The notes: a model not told the origin generated them from the sequence alone. 44,435 bases of DNA from an uncultured Uliginosibacterium sp. (GCA_945957295.1 CAMFLH010000008.1:1-44435); one strand, 5' to 3'; shown: positions 9,645-23,116, numbered from the stretch's first letter. Numbers and translations are program-made.

Positions 9645-10133
9645 ATGAACACACTCACCGCAGCACAGCGTCGCGAGCTTCGCGCCAAGGCGCACGGGCT
9701 TGACCCGGTCGTAAGTATTGCCGAAAAAGGGCTCGCACCCACGGTGCTTAAGGAGATCGACCGTTCGCTGACCGCACACGAGCTGATCAAGATTCGCGTT
9801 TACGGCGATGACCGCGAGGCGCGCCAGCAATACATGGAGACCATCTGCAACGAACTCGGCTGTGCCGCAGTGCAGATGATCGGCAAGCTGCTGGTTGTCT
9901 ACAGACCATCGCCGGAACTGGCCGAGAAGGCGAAATCCACAACAAAGGCGCCAGCGATCAGCCCGAGGGTAACGCCTCGCACTGCTGGGCGCGGTGATGC
10001 GCGCAGCGATGCACGTGGCCCTGCGCGCCCGGCGACCCGGCTTAAGAGCGGCACCATCGCGCGCAACATTGCCGGACCTCGGGGCGCTGCTGCCCCTCGA
10101 AGCGGTGGCCGCAAACCCGGCGGCGGACGCTGA
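9645..10133 (+). CDS. yhbY: YhbY-family CRM-domain RNA-binding protein with basic tail
   Basis: YhbY is a single CRM (KH-like) RNA-binding domain protein associated with pre-50S ribosomes. Residues about 1-90 form the domain; [18 protein letters not shown] and the GxxG-type loop region are visible, ending [13 protein letters not shown]. Residues about 95-162 are an extra tail rich in Arg, Gly, Ala and Pro that the E. coli protein (about 97 residues) lacks. The gene diverges from rlmE with 35 bases between the starts. It sits beside another ribosome-assembly gene, which fits its role. Confidence 0.9.
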   Translation: MNTLTAAQRRELRAKAHGLDPVVSIAEKGLAPTVLKEIDRSLTAHELIKIRVYGDDREARQQYMETICNELGCAAVQMIGKLLVVYRPSPELAEKAKSTTKAPAISPRVTPRTAGRGDARSDARGPARPATRLKSGTIARNIAGPRGAAAPRSGGRKPGGGR

Positions 10134-10144
10134 GCATCTGAAGT

Positions 10145-10169
10145 TCGCTGAGGCGCCACGCCTCAGCGA
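10145..10169. terminator. Hairpin between convergent yhbY and DUF4149 gene
   Basis: A perfect 11-base stem, TCGCTGAGGCG (10145-10155) and CGCCTCAGCGA (10159-10169), has a 3-base loop. It spans the stop codon of the minus-strand gene. There is no U-tract on either side, so it may be a weak bidirectional terminator or an RNA 3'-end stabiliser. Confidence 0.5.
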
Positions 10170-10627
10170 CGTCCGCTTACGGTCTCTAGCACCACCAAGG
10201 CACCGCCGAGCGCACATTGGATCAGGTAAAGGATGCTGGAAACACCGTGCCATGCGGCAAAACGGTCGCGCACCAAACTCTCCATCACCTCTCGCGGCAT
10301 TGCCTCTGCCTTGAGCTGCGCCAGCAAAGGCTGAATGCCGAACAGGCTGGCCAGCGTTAGAAGCAACATCAACACGATCACCCAGAGTGAAGCTCGCTTG
10401 AACGCCAGCCCACCGGCGTCGATGATCTGAAAGACAATCAGAAAACTGGCGCTGCCGACACCCAGCCACGCGACGATGTTGAACAAGCGGCCGGCGATCG
10501 CGCCGGCCATACTCCGATCCAGTAGCGCCGAAAACAGCGTTGGCGCCACGATGCCACCAATCGTCCAGAGCGCTCCGACCCACAGCGTCAAGGCGAGGAA
10601 GTAAAGCGGCCGCGCGATCTGGTTCAT
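10163..10627 (-). CDS. DUF4149 domain membrane protein
   Basis: A 154-residue integral membrane protein with four predicted helices (about 5-28, 47-70, 78-98 and 126-148). The opening NQIARPLYFLALTLWVGALW and the overall pattern match the DUF4149 family, which is common next to greA in Betaproteobacteria. The function is unknown. The ATG lies 3 bases after the greA stop, so it is the last gene of a carA-carB-greA-DUF4149 run and is probably co-transcribed. I see no catalytic or metal motif. Confidence 0.85.
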   Translation of the reverse strand: MNQIARPLYFLALTLWVGALWTIGGIVAPTLFSALLDRSMAGAIAGRLFNIVAWLGVGSASFLIVFQIIDAGGLAFKRASLWVIVLMLLLTLASLFGIQPLLAQLKAEAMPREVMESLVRDRFAAWHGVSSILYLIQCALGGALVVLETVSGRR

Positions 10628-10630
10628 GAA

Positions 10631-11107
10631 TCAGATGTACTTGACTTCGAGAATCTCGTATTCGCGCACACCACCCGGCGCCTGAACCTCTGCGACGTCG
10701 CCGGCGTACTTGCCGATCAGCGCACGCGCAATCGGCGACGACACCGAAATCTTGCCGCATTTGAGATCGGCTTCGTCCTCGCCGACGATCTGGTAAGTCA
10801 CTGAATCGCCCGACTCAAGATCCTCCAGATCGACGGTCGCGCCGAACACGCAGCGCCCATCCGCATCAAGCAGTTTCGGATCGATGATCTGCGCCGACGA
10901 CAGCTTGCCTTCGACTTCCTTGATGCGGCCTTCGATGAAGCCCTGGCGCTCCTTGGCGGCATCGTATTCCGCGTTCTCGGACAGATCGCCATGGGAACGC
11001 GCTTCGGCAATCGCCTCAATCACGGCCGGACGATCCACCGTCTTCAAACGCTGCAATTCGGCGCGGAGCATCTCCGCGCCGTTAATGGTCAATGGAACCT
11101 TGTTCAT
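10631..11107 (-). CDS. greA: Transcription elongation factor GreA
   Basis: GreA enters the secondary channel of RNA polymerase and stimulates cleavage of backtracked transcripts. The 158-residue product has the N-terminal coiled coil with the tip acidic residues Asp41 and Glu44 in [19 protein letters not shown]-terminal FKBP-like domain follows (about 80-158), ending [13 protein letters not shown]. The length is exactly typical. The ATG at 11107 lies 12 bases after the carB stop, an arrangement conserved in many Betaproteobacteria. Confidence 0.97.
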   Translation of the reverse strand: MNKVPLTINGAEMLRAELQRLKTVDRPAVIEAIAEARSHGDLSENAEYDAAKERQGFIEGRIKEVEGKLSSAQIIDPKLLDADGRCVFGATVDLEDLESGDSVTYQIVGEDEADLKCGKISVSSPIARALIGKYAGDVAEVQAPGGVREYEILEVKYI

Positions 11108-11119
11108 TTACTTAGCCAG

Positions 11120-14338
<3,219 letters not shown>

Positions 14339-14359
14339 GTCTCTTCACCACCGGGGCGA

Positions 14360-14384
14360 GGCGCGCAGCAAGGCGCTGCGCGCC
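14360..14384 (-). other. Perfect hairpin in the carA-carB gap
   Basis: GGCGCGCAGC and GCTGCGCGCC form a 10-base perfect stem with a 5-base loop in the 53-base gap, with no U-tract. It could set the relative expression of carA and carB by RNA stability or partial termination; that role is an inference. Confidence 0.5.
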
Positions 14385-14391
14385 GGGATAA

Positions 14392-15537
14392 TCACTTCTT
14401 GGCTTGCTCGAGGAAGCCAACGAAACGGTCGAACAGGTAGGCCACGTCATGCGGACCAGGGCTCGCTTCCGGGTGCCCCTGGAAGCACAGCGCCGGACGA
14501 TCCGTCCAGGCCATGCCCTGTAGGCTGCCGTCAAACAGCGACACATGCGTCACCTTGACGTTGGCCGGAAGCGTCGCCGGGTCGGCTGCAAAGCCATGGT
14601 TTTGGCTGGTAATCAGCACGCGACCAGACTCCAGATCCTTGACCGGATGGTTCGCGCCGTGATGGCCGAACTTCATCTTCATGGTCTTCGCACCAGCAGC
14701 CAGCGCCATCAGCTGATGGCCAAGGCAGATACCGAAGGTCGGGATCTTGCGGTCGAGGAATTCGCGGATCGCAGCGACCGCGTAGTCGCACGGTTCGGGA
14801 TCGCCCGGGCCGTTGGACAAGAACACGCCGTCGGGATTAAGTGCCAGCACTTCGGCAGCCGGGGTCTTGGCAGGCACCACGGTCAGCTTGCAGCCGCGTT
14901 CCGCCAACATGTGCAGGATGTTGCGCTTGACGCCGAAGTCGTAGGCAACGACGTGGAAACGCGCCGCCGACTGTTCGCGGAAACCTTCACCAAGGCGCCA
15001 CTCGCCGCTCGTCCAAGCGTAAGGTTTTTCGGTCGTCACAACCTGGGCGAGATCCATGCCAGCAAGGCCTGCGAAACCGCGCGCAGCGGCGATGGCAGCT
15101 TCGACGTCGATTGTCTCTCCCGCCGCGGCGGTGACGATGCAGCCCGACTGAGCGCCCTTCTCGCGCAGGATTCGCGTGAGCTTGCGAGTGTCGATACCGG
15201 CGATGGCGACAACGCCTTCGTCCTTGAGGTAGACGTCGAGCGAGCGTTCGGCGCGGAAACTGGAGACACGCAAGGGCAGATCACGCACCACCAGGCCGGC
15301 TGCATAGGTGCGACCCGCTTCGCAGTCTTCACTGTTGGCACCCGTATTGCCGATATGCGGGTGCGTCAAAGTCACGATCTGGCGGGTGTAGGAAGGGTCG
15401 GTCAGGATTTCCTGATACCCCGTGATGGCGGTATTGAAAACCACTTCACCGACGGACTTGCCGGCGGCGCCGATCCCCTTGCCGTGAAACACCGTACCAT
15501 CGGCGAGCGCGAGCAAGGCTGGGGGAAATGCTGTCAC
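14392..15537 (-). CDS. carA: Carbamoyl-phosphate synthase small (glutaminase) subunit
   Basis: CarA hydrolyses glutamine and channels ammonia to CarB. From a GTG at 15537 the product is 381 residues, [19 protein letters not shown] onward. It has an N-terminal CarA domain and a class I amidotransferase domain with nucleophile Cys271 in FGICLGHQ and partners His355 and Glu357 in [11 protein letters not shown] chose the GTG because AGGGAG sits 8 bases before it and the family starts there. The frame stays open for 42 codons further up. An in-frame ATG at 15633 lies inside the leader hairpin and would add an Arg-rich 32-residue extension, which is unlikely. Confidence 0.95.
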   Translation of the reverse strand: MTAFPPALLALADGTVFHGKGIGAAGKSVGEVVFNTAITGYQEILTDPSYTRQIVTLTHPHIGNTGANSEDCEAGRTYAAGLVVRDLPLRVSSFRAERSLDVYLKDEGVVAIAGIDTRKLTRILREKGAQSGCIVTAAAGETIDVEAAIAAARGFAGLAGMDLAQVVTTEKPYAWTSGEWRLGEGFREQSAARFHVVAYDFGVKRNILHMLAERGCKLTVVPAKTPAAEVLALNPDGVFLSNGPGDPEPCDYAVAAIREFLDRKIPTFGICLGHQLMALAAGAKTMKMKFGHHGANHPVKDLESGRVLITSQNHGFAADPATLPANVKVTHVSLFDGSLQGMAWTDRPALCFQGHPEASPGPHDVAYLFDRFVGFLEQAKK

Positions 15538-15562
15538 AGCGGACTCCCTGAAACTATCGCTA

Positions 15563-15597
15563 AATTCCGGAATTCTGAGCGGACGCCGGAACCGGCG
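15563..15597. promoter_or_regulatory. Two perfect palindromes in the carA leader
   Basis: AATTCCGGAATT (15563-15574) and CGCCGGAACCGGCG (15584-15597) are both perfect palindromes, 9 bases apart, between the leader hairpin and the carA ribosome site. They could be protein-binding sites or form alternative RNA hairpins. I do not recognise either as a known operator. Confidence 0.45.
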
Positions 15598-15606
15598 CCG
15601 GACATG

Positions 15607-15637
15607 AAAAACGGGATTCGCCACACGGCGCATCCCG
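15607..15637 (-). terminator. Terminator-like hairpin in the carAB leader (possible attenuator)
   Basis: On the minus strand CGGGAT (15632-15637) pairs with ATCCCG (15612-15617). An inner GGCG/CGCC stem closes an acac loop, and five T residues follow. It lies 70 bases before the carA GTG and just downstream of a promoter-like sequence, so it may attenuate carAB. It could instead simply end the upstream kinase transcript. Confidence 0.65.
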
Positions 15638-15653
15638 CTTTCAAGATCACGAA

Positions 15654-15682
15654 ATTGTAGCAATTACCGCGGCTTACGGCAA
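15654..15682 (-). promoter_or_regulatory. Sigma-70 promoter candidate for carAB
   Basis: Minus strand TTGCCG (15677-15682) and TACAAT (15654-15659) are spaced exactly 17 bases, with 4/6 and 5/6 matches. The start would be near 15647, only about 10 bases before the leader hairpin. The next gene upstream, the kinase, ends at 15714. Confidence 0.55.
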
Positions 15683-15713
15683 ATCCCGCCTGCGCGCACC
15701 AATCCAGATCAGA

Positions 15714-18578
15714 TCATTTCGCCTGCTCACGACGCAGGTAATTAGCCAGACGATCGAGCTCCGGGATCAGATCTGCCAGTCGGGCCAGCGCCTCGGGCCC
15801 CTTCTTATTCCGCGCAGCAATCTCGAGTTTCAGCGCACAGTCAGCCGCAGCCGCCGCGCCAAAAATGCCTGCAGACGCCTTTAGCGAATGCGCGCCGCGC
15901 GACAAGGCCTCCCAGTCCGAGCGCTCCGCTGCCCCTAGCAACTCCGCCCGCGAGCGGCCGTAGTCCTGCAGAAAAACACCTATCAGCATCTGCACCGCGG
16001 ATTCGTCGCCATCGAGCGTGTCGCGCGTCTGATCCAGGTCGGCGACATCCCCACTAGTCACGAAAGGATCCCCCTCGATCTCGGTACGTGATCCGTCATA
16101 GTACTCGTCGCTCACCGCCTCCTGACGCACGACACGCTTGATCGCGGCGAACAGCTCCGCCGGCTTGAGCGGCTTGACGACATAGTCATCCATACCCGCC
16201 TCAAGACAACGGTTGCGGTCCGCCGGCATTGCGTGTGCAGTCATCGCGATGATCGGGATCGATTCGAGCAGTCCGGTACCGGCCCAGCTACGGCGGGCTT
16301 CGCGCGCGCGGATCGCGCGGGTCGCCTCGATTCCGCCCATCACCGGCATCTGTACGTCCATCAGGATCACGTCGAATTGACCGCCGCGATCGAAATACTC
16401 CACAGCTTCCGCGCCGTTGTTCGCCAGTACCACGCGGTGCCCGGCACGCTCGAGCACCTTCTGCGCCACCGCCTGGTTGACCGGGTTGTCCTCCACTAAC
16501 AATACATCGAGCGGCTCGGCAGTCGCCTCGGTGGCGGCTCGCGCAGCAACAAGATCAAACTCGGCGAGCGAGAATCCGCTGCCCGCATCCACGCCAAATG
16601 CGAGCAAGGCCGCATCCACAAGATCGCGCCGCGAAAACGGCTTAACCAAATGGGCGCGCGTACCGAGCCGCCGACAGCGGTCGGCATCCTCGCGCTGATT
16701 CGGTGTATTGAGCAACATCACGATCCGCTCGCACGAAGCGCCAAGATCGAAGAAGCGCGAGGGCAAGGCAAACCCGCCGGGATCGGCAAGACCGACATCC
16801 ACAAGCAACAGGTCGTAGTACCCGCCCGCCTCTGCTGCCGCCTTGAGCGCAGTCTCTGCAGACTCAACCGAATCAACCCAGGTCACCGGCAGTCCAGCGG
16901 CCCCCAGCCAGCCATGCATGCGCCGCGCCAGAGTGCGGTTCTCTAGCGCGAGCAAGGCGCGACGGCCGGCAAACTCAGCACGGGACGAGAGCGGAGCCGG
17001 GTCTTCTAGCACTTCGGCGCGTAGGGTGAACCTGAAACAACTCCCTTGATCGGGAACGCTTTCGACCCAGATCCGCCCGTCCATCAGTTCGACCAGGCGC
17101 CGACAGATGGCCAGGCCGAGGCCAGTGCCACCAAAACGGCGCGTCGTCGAGGTGTCAGCCTGCGAGAAAACGTCGAAGATTGCACCGTGCTTGTCGGCAG
17201 GGATGCCGATGCCGGTATCCCGCACCGAGAACTCGATCTGTGCGAACGCACCGTCACGTTCCAGCACCCGAACACCCACCTCGACTTCACCGCGCTCGGT
17301 GAACTTGACTGCATTGCCCATCAGGTTCAGCAGCACCTGCCGCACACGCCCCGGATCGCCCTTAAGCCTTACCGGCACGTTGTCATCAATGTTCGCGATG
17401 AGCTCGAGACCCTTCTGGTGCGCACGCAGCGCAAGCGCCTTGATCGAATCAGCTACGGTGTTAAACAACGCGTAGTCGATCAGCTCAAGATCCATTCGAC
17501 CTGCCTCGATCTTCGAAAAGTCGAGGATGTCGTTGATGATTGTTAGCAGCGCCTCGCCCGAAGACTTTACGGTCTCAAGGTAGCCGCGCTGCTCATCATC
17601 CAGATCGGTATCGAGCGCGAGCTCGGTCATGCCGATGATGCCATTCATCGGGGTGCGGATTTCGTGGCTCATGTTGGCCAGAAAGTCGCTTTTCGCGCGG
17701 TTGGCCGCCTCCGCCGCCTCTTTGGCGTTAAGCAGCTCCAGCTCAAATCGCTTGCGTTCGGTTATATCGCGATGCGTACCTACCAGCCGCAACGCACGGC
17801 CCTGCGCATCACGCTTGACGACCTTGCCGCGCGCGAGGATCCACTTCCACTCACCGCGCTGCGTGCGCATGCGGAATTCACAATCGTAGTCGGAGGCCAC
17901 GCCGCTGACGTTGTCGTCCAGCCGTGCTTGCACCTGCGGCAGGTCATCGGGGTGGACCAGCGCTTGCCAGCCCTCCACCGTGGGCGGCACCTCGTCGAGC
18001 GAGAGCCCCAGCATCGCCGCCCAGCGCGCACTGAAGTGCACTGCGCCAGCGCCAACATCCCAATCCCAGATCCCGTCTTCTGAACTATCAAGCGCGAGCT
18101 TCAAACGCTCTTCGCTCACGCCCAGCAGCAAGGAGCTTTCCCGACGTTCGCTGACCATAGCGGACAGGGACTGTGTGAGCTCGTTCGCCGCTAGGCGCTC
18201 CAACGCTCCGACGCCGCGCTCATCGCCAAGCCCGCGTAGTGCTTCCCGCACCACATCGAGCACCGCCCGCTGTGCATCACACTGCGACCGCAAGCGCGCG
18301 TTTTCGGCGCGCAGAGTCGAATCGGATTCCGTCGAAGGAAGAACTGGCGACGCAAGGCACTGTTCGTAGTGGCGATAAGCCCCGCCAACCATTGAGAGCA
18401 GATCGACCAGGGCAACAGCCAACTGATCTGGCCTCACCGCCTGCCGTGAGATGGCTGACAGCAGACCGGCAGGTGAATCGACTCCGAACGCCCGCTTCAG
18501 TTGATCGGCCAGCAATTCGTTGGCCGAGAGCTCTACTGGGTTTGAATCACGATCATCGCCAGATTGTGCGGCTTGCAT
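15714..18578 (-). CDS. Soluble hybrid sensor histidine kinase (PAS-HisKA-HATPase-REC-REC-HPt)
   Basis: A 954-residue multistep phosphorelay kinase with no predicted membrane helix. In order it has an N-terminal helical/coiled region (1-150) and a PAS domain (about 160-280, ending [13 protein letters not shown]). The HisKA H-box [15 protein letters not shown] has phospho-acceptor His305. The HATPase boxes are [21 protein letters not shown] and [13 protein letters not shown]. The first receiver (about 537-660) is degenerate: Asp594 and Lys646 remain but the N-terminal acidic pair is missing. The second receiver is complete (VEDN, Asp741, Lys802), and an HPt domain carries His897 in AHSLKASAG. 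The input signal is unknown. It lies between dapB and carA with a weak ribosome site. Confidence 0.92.
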   Translation of the reverse strand: MQAAQSGDDRDSNPVELSANELLADQLKRAFGVDSPAGLLSAISRQAVRPDQLAVALVDLLSMVGGAYRHYEQCLASPVLPSTESDSTLRAENARLRSQCDAQRAVLDVVREALRGLGDERGVGALERLAANELTQSLSAMVSERRESSLLLGVSEERLKLALDSSEDGIWDWDVGAGAVHFSARWAAMLGLSLDEVPPTVEGWQALVHPDDLPQVQARLDDNVSGVASDYDCEFRMRTQRGEWKWILARGKVVKRDAQGRALRLVGTHRDITERKRFELELLNAKEAAEAANRAKSDFLANMSHEIRTPMNGIIGMTELALDTDLDDEQRGYLETVKSSGEALLTIINDILDFSKIEAGRMDLELIDYALFNTVADSIKALALRAHQKGLELIANIDDNVPVRLKGDPGRVRQVLLNLMGNAVKFTERGEVEVGVRVLERDGAFAQIEFSVRDTGIGIPADKHGAIFDVFSQADTSTTRRFGGTGLGLAICRRLVELMDGRIWVESVPDQGSCFRFTLRAEVLEDPAPLSSRAEFAGRRALLALENRTLARRMHGWLGAAGLPVTWVDSVESAETALKAAAEAGGYYDLLLVDVGLADPGGFALPSRFFDLGASCERIVMLLNTPNQREDADRCRRLGTRAHLVKPFSRRDLVDAALLAFGVDAGSGFSLAEFDLVAARAATEATAEPLDVLLVEDNPVNQAVAQKVLERAGHRVVLANNGAEAVEYFDRGGQFDVILMDVQMPVMGGIEATRAIRAREARRSWAGTGLLESIPIIAMTAHAMPADRNRCLEAGMDDYVVKPLKPAELFAAIKRVVRQEAVSDEYYDGSRTEIEGDPFVTSGDVADLDQTRDTLDGDESAVQMLIGVFLQDYGRSRAELLGAAERSDWEALSRGAHSLKASAGIFGAAAAADCALKLEIAARNKKGPEALARLADLIPELDRLANYLRREQAK

Positions 18579-18690
18579 TCGGTCGTACCGGAAGAATGAC
18601 TAGGGCCAGGGGGATCGCATGACCCGCACAGCGTACCCGAAGCGTCCGTCAGATCGCTAACAGCTTTGATCACGCTGTTGGCAAAACGCG

Positions 18691-19518
<828 letters not shown>

Positions 19519-19545
19519 TTACCGAATTAGGACGGGGCGAGAGGT

Positions 19546-19941
19546 CTACTTCTTGCGCGGCTCGATTTCGATCAGACGGTTCTGACCGTCGTCATTGGGC
19601 GGCGCAGGCTGTATGTCACCTTCCCAACGCGAAAGCTTCCCATCAACAAAGAATACCGAGAAGACTTTCCGGTCCACCGTTGAACTGCGGCCAGCGCGAA
19701 ATTCGTACGGATACTCCCAGCGGTCCGCGTGGAACGGATCGTTCAGCAGCGGGGTACCCAGGATGAAGCGCACCTGCTCCGGCGTCATGCCGGTCTTCAG
19801 ACGGCCCACCATTTCGCCCGTAATCGACATGCCTTGGCGGACGTCAACCCGGTAAGGGCGCAGCCAATCACAACCGCTCGTCAAAGGGATCAGACAGAAA
19901 AGGGAAAGCAGTACTGCAGGGCGAAAACTCAAGCGCGGCAT
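19546..19941 (-). CDS. bamE: Outer membrane protein assembly factor BamE (lipoprotein)
   Basis: BamE is a lipoprotein of the BAM complex that inserts beta-barrels into the outer membrane. The 131-residue precursor has a lipoprotein signal ending in the lipobox LTSGC, with lipidated Cys24. It is followed by the SmpA/OmlA fold: [29 protein letters not shown] and a WEYPYEF strand. The start is the ATG at 19941. It diverges from fur with 84 bases between starts; the bamE/fur divergence is conserved widely in Beta- and Gammaproteobacteria. Confidence 0.95.
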   Translation of the reverse strand: MPRLSFRPAVLLSLFCLIPLTSGCDWLRPYRVDVRQGMSITGEMVGRLKTGMTPEQVRFILGTPLLNDPFHADRWEYPYEFRAGRSSTVDRKVFSVFFVDGKLSRWEGDIQPAPPNDDGQNRLIEIEPRKK

Positions 19942-19963
19942 GGATTCGACGGAGCGAGTCGCG

Positions 19964-19992
19964 TTTTCAAATGGAGCGTCAGACTATATCAT
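19964..19992 (+). promoter_or_regulatory. Candidate promoter for fur
   Basis: TTTTCA (19964-19969) and TATCAT (19987-19992) are spaced 17 bases on the plus strand, 33 bases before the fur ATG. The -10 overlaps a TATGAT on the opposite strand that could serve bamE. A small GGGTC/GACCC hairpin lies in the fur leader. I found no convincing Fur box. Confidence 0.4.
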
Positions 19993-20025
19993 AAGGGTCT
20001 GTACCGACCCCCGTGCCAAGCCTCC

Positions 20026-20487
20026 ATGACCAATTCCCAAAGCCTCAAGAGCATGGGTCTCAAAGCCACCCTACCCCGGCTCAAGATCCTGGAACTCTTT
20101 CAGCGCACCGATCAGCGTCACCTCACGGCTGAGGACGTCTATCGCATGCTGATGGCCGAAAACATGGATATCGGGCTGGCGACGGTGTATCGCGTGCTCA
20201 CGCAGTTCGAACAAGCGGGGCTGCTGGAACGCCACCACTTCGAGTCCGCGAAGGCGGTCTTCGAGTTGAACCATGGCCAGCATCACGATCACCTCGTGTG
20301 CATGCAATGTGGTCGCGTCGAAGAGTTCTACGATGCCGAGATAGAGGAGAAGCAGAACCGCATCGCGAGTGAGCGCGGCTTCAAGGTGCGCGAGCATGCC
20401 TTGCACCTGTATGTCGATTGCCTCAAGGACGACTGCCCACACAAGCGAAACATGCCGCCCGCGTTCCCGCTCAACGCAAGCGAGTAA
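20026..20487 (+). CDS. fur: Ferric uptake regulator
   Basis: Fur represses iron-uptake genes when loaded with Fe(II). The 153-residue product has an N-terminal winged helix ([32 protein letters not shown]) and a metal-binding dimer domain with HHDH (86-89). Two Cys pairs are present: Cys92/Cys95 in VCMQCG and Cys132/Cys137 in [10 protein letters not shown]. The start [18 protein letters not shown] matches the usual length; the upstream open frame has no similarity. The Shine-Dalgarno is weak. It converges on recN through a bidirectional terminator. Confidence 0.96.
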   Translation: MTNSQSLKSMGLKATLPRLKILELFQRTDQRHLTAEDVYRMLMAENMDIGLATVYRVLTQFEQAGLLERHHFESAKAVFELNHGQHHDHLVCMQCGRVEEFYDAEIEEKQNRIASERGFKVREHALHLYVDCLKDDCPHKRNMPPAFPLNASE

Positions 20488-20490
20488 ACA

Positions 20491-20519
20491 AAAATCGGCG
20501 CCTCACGGCGCCGTTTTTT
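20491..20519. terminator. Bidirectional terminator between fur and recN
   Basis: The stem CGGCGCC-tcac-GGCGCCG (20496-20513) has six T residues on the plus side and an A-rich stretch (aaaat) on the other, so it can end both fur and the converging recN transcript. Confidence 0.9.
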
Positions 20520-20544
20520 CCAGCCTAGACAGCGCCTCTTAATC

Positions 20545-22212
20545 TCACCCCGCCGCAGCTTCCAACCCCAGCATTTCTGCCGCATGGTTTCGAGTCGTGT
20601 CGGTGATGCGCTCGCCACCGAGCATGCGGGCAATTTCGTCGATGCGTGCCGCTGCATCCAGCACTTGGACATGCGAATAGGTAGCGCCGTCGCGCGATTC
20701 CTTGGAAATCTGCCATTGCCAGTCGGCTCGCGCGGCCACCTGCGGCAGATGGGTCACGCAAAGCACCTGGCAGCGCCGACCAAGCTCAGCCAGGCGCCGG
20801 CCGACCACCTCGGCAACACGCCCACCGATGCCGACATCCACTTCGTCAAACACAAGCGTCGGCACCGCCTGCGCTTCGCTCGCGATCACTTGGATCGCAA
20901 GGCCAATCCGAGAAAGCTCACCGCCGGAGGCGACCTTGGCGAGCGGTCGAGGTTCCTGGTGTGGATTAGCGGCGACAAGGAACTCAACCGCTTCCTGTCC
21001 ATGCGCGCCACCCTGCGGGACTTCGACAAGGCGGATCTCAAACCGGCCACCCGCCATTGCCAGATCCTGCATGGCTTCGGTGACGCGCGCCCCGAGCGCC
21101 TGGGCCGCCGTACGCCTGCGCTCACTCAGCTCAGCCGCGCACTTCTGATATGTCGATCGCGCATCCACCTCTGCCGACGTAAGCGCCTCGAGATCACTTG
21201 CGCGCTCAATCAGGGCAAGCCGTTCGCCCCACTCCACCTCAAGCGCAGGAATCGCCTCGGGTGCGACACGGTACTTGCGTGCAAACTGGGTGACGGCGGC
21301 AATCCGGCGTTCGCATTCAGCGAGAGCCTCCGGGTCAAGTTCCATACGATCGCGATAGCGCCGCAGTTCGGCCACCGCCTCACCAAGAGCAATGCCCGCG
21401 CCGTCCAGCAACTCGCCGACCGGCGCCAGTTGCGCATCGAAACGCGCCAGCTCGGCCATCCGCACGGCCAGACGCTCAACCTCGGTCGCAATCGCCGGTT
21501 CAGTTTCGTCGAGCGCATCAAGGGCCGCGCCCGCGCCTTCGATCAGGCCTGCAGCGTGCGACAAGCGCTGATGGTCCGCGTTGGTCTGCTGCCAGTCTGC
21601 TGGCACGAAAGCGAGCGTACGCGCCTCACCCAACTGCCACTCCAGCATCTCGCGTTCGCGCGCACTTGCCTCACCCTCGGCTTCAGCGGTTTCGAGCGCG
21701 CGCACGGCGGCCTGCCAGGCGCGCCAAGCCAAACCAACCTCTTTCGCCAAAGCGGTGGCACCGGCATGGGTGTCGAGCAAATCGCGCTGCGCATCCCCGC
21801 GCAACAAGGCGTGGTGTGCATGTTGGCCGTGAATATCGGCCAGGAGCTCGCCGAGCGATTTCAGCTGCGCGGCGGTAACCGGGGATCCGTTCACATAGCA
21901 GCGTGAGCGCCCGCCGGCATCCACCACGCGGCGAACCAGAACATCGACGTCAGCCTCGAGATCGTTGGCAGCCAGCCATGCGGCGACAGGGCCTTCCGCC
22001 TCGCAATCGAACACGCCGGAAATCTCCGCGCGCTCGCAGCCGGCACGCACCATGGCACTGTCCGCACGGTCACCCAGCAGCAACGACAGGGCATCAAGCA
22101 GGATCGACTTGCCGGCCCCCGTCTCGCCCGTCAGCACACCGAAACCCGGCGCGAATTCGAGGTCGAGTTGATCGACCAGGACAAAGTCTCGGATCGTCAG
22201 ACGACGTAACAC
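20545..22212 (-). CDS. recN: DNA repair protein RecN
   Basis: RecN is an SMC-like ATPase that helps double-strand-break repair by recombination. The 555-residue protein has Walker A GETGAGKS (29-36), a long coiled-coil middle (about 150-370), the ABC signature region ASGGELSRIGLAI, and Walker B TLVFDEVDVGIGG. It begins at a GTG (22212) with GAAGGA six bases upstream; MLRRLTIRDFVLVDQLDLEF is the family N-terminus. The start lies only 10 bases after nadK, so the two are probably co-transcribed, a common pairing. Confidence 0.96.
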   Translation of the reverse strand: MLRRLTIRDFVLVDQLDLEFAPGFGVLTGETGAGKSILLDALSLLLGDRADSAMVRAGCERAEISGVFDCEAEGPVAAWLAANDLEADVDVLVRRVVDAGGRSRCYVNGSPVTAAQLKSLGELLADIHGQHAHHALLRGDAQRDLLDTHAGATALAKEVGLAWRAWQAAVRALETAEAEGEASAREREMLEWQLGEARTLAFVPADWQQTNADHQRLSHAAGLIEGAGAALDALDETEPAIATEVERLAVRMAELARFDAQLAPVGELLDGAGIALGEAVAELRRYRDRMELDPEALAECERRIAAVTQFARKYRVAPEAIPALEVEWGERLALIERASDLEALTSAEVDARSTYQKCAAELSERRRTAAQALGARVTEAMQDLAMAGGRFEIRLVEVPQGGAHGQEAVEFLVAANPHQEPRPLAKVASGGELSRIGLAIQVIASEAQAVPTLVFDEVDVGIGGRVAEVVGRRLAELGRRCQVLCVTHLPQVAARADWQWQISKESRDGATYSHVQVLDAAARIDEIARMLGGERITDTTRNHAAEMLGLEAAAG

Positions 22213-22222
22213 GGTGATTCCT

Positions 22223-23116
22223 TCAGGGAAGTCGCGGCGCGGCGCTCCAGTGGAGCTTTTCGCGCAAGATGGAGTAGTAGCTGTAGCCGGGCGGATGCAA
22301 CAAGGTCACGACGTGATCCGATCGCCAGATGCGGATGCGATCGCCGGCACGCGCATCGAAACGCGCCTGACCGTCGAAATGCACGCGTGCATCGTGTGGC
22401 GGCTGCACCACGATTTCGATACGGCAGTCGTCCGACACGGTAATCGGGCGATGGGTCAGCGCATGTGGGCACAAGGGAACCAGTGCGATGCCGGTAACGC
22501 CTGGGTGAAGAATCGGGCCGTTCGCTGACATCGCATAGGCCGTAGAGCCTGTCGGCGTACAGACGATGATGCCGTCGGAGCGTTGGTGATAGACGAACTC
22601 GCCGTCGAGGTGCAGCTCGAATTCGATCATGCGGCCGATCTCGCCCTTGCTGACGACCGCGTCGTTGAGCGCCATCGTGTGGAAGACCCGGTCACCCGCC
22701 CGAACGACTTCAGCTTCCAGCAACATCCGGGTGTCGTGGCGCGCACGGCCGGCGAGGATTGCGCCGACGTGCTCGAACATGTCCTCACGCGGAATGTCCG
22801 TCAGGAAGCCCAGACGCCCCTGGTTTACACCGACCAGCGGTACCGCATGGCTGGCAAGCCGCCGCGCCGCAGTCAGCAGCGTGCCGTCGCCGCCCAGCAC
22901 GATGGCCAGATCAGCCTTGGCACCAATCTCGTCGAAAGCCGCGACACGGAATTCGCCGCCGATGCCGGTAGCACTCGCGGTGCCTTGCTCGATCAGCACT
23001 TCGCAGGCGCGTTCGCGCAGAAAAAGCGCAAGCCGGAGCACCGCATCCGACACTTCCGGGCTCTGGTACTTTCCAATCAGCGCGATCGTCTTGAAACCGT
23101 TCTGCATGGCACCCAT
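22223..23116 (-). CDS. nadK: NAD kinase
   Basis: NadK phosphorylates NAD to NADP, the only de novo NADP route. The 297-residue product has the GGDGT motif (75-79, catalytic Asp77), a following LGFLTDI, LNDAVVSKGEIGRMIEF and the TPTGSTAYAMSANGPILHP loop that contacts the substrate. Two starts are possible (ATG at 23116 or 23107); the difference is three residues. It diverges from hrcA and is followed by recN. The trio nadK, recN and hrcA is conserved in many Betaproteobacteria. Confidence 0.95.
   Translation of the reverse strand: MGAMQNGFKTIALIGKYQSPEVSDAVLRLALFLRERACEVLIEQGTASATGIGGEFRVAAFDEIGAKADLAIVLGGDGTLLTAARRLASHAVPLVGVNQGRLGFLTDIPREDMFEHVGAILAGRARHDTRMLLEAEVVRAGDRVFHTMALNDAVVSKGEIGRMIEFELHLDGEFVYHQRSDGIIVCTPTGSTAYAMSANGPILHPGVTGIALVPLCPHALTHRPITVSDDCRIEIVVQPPHDARVHFDGQARFDARAGDRIRIWRSDHVVTLLHPPGYSYYSILREKLHWSAAPRLP

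Noticed and set aside
19942-20025. Fur box in the bamE-fur gap
   Set aside because: No GATAATGAT-like repeat was found; only an AT-rich TATATCATAA, which fits a -10 element better.
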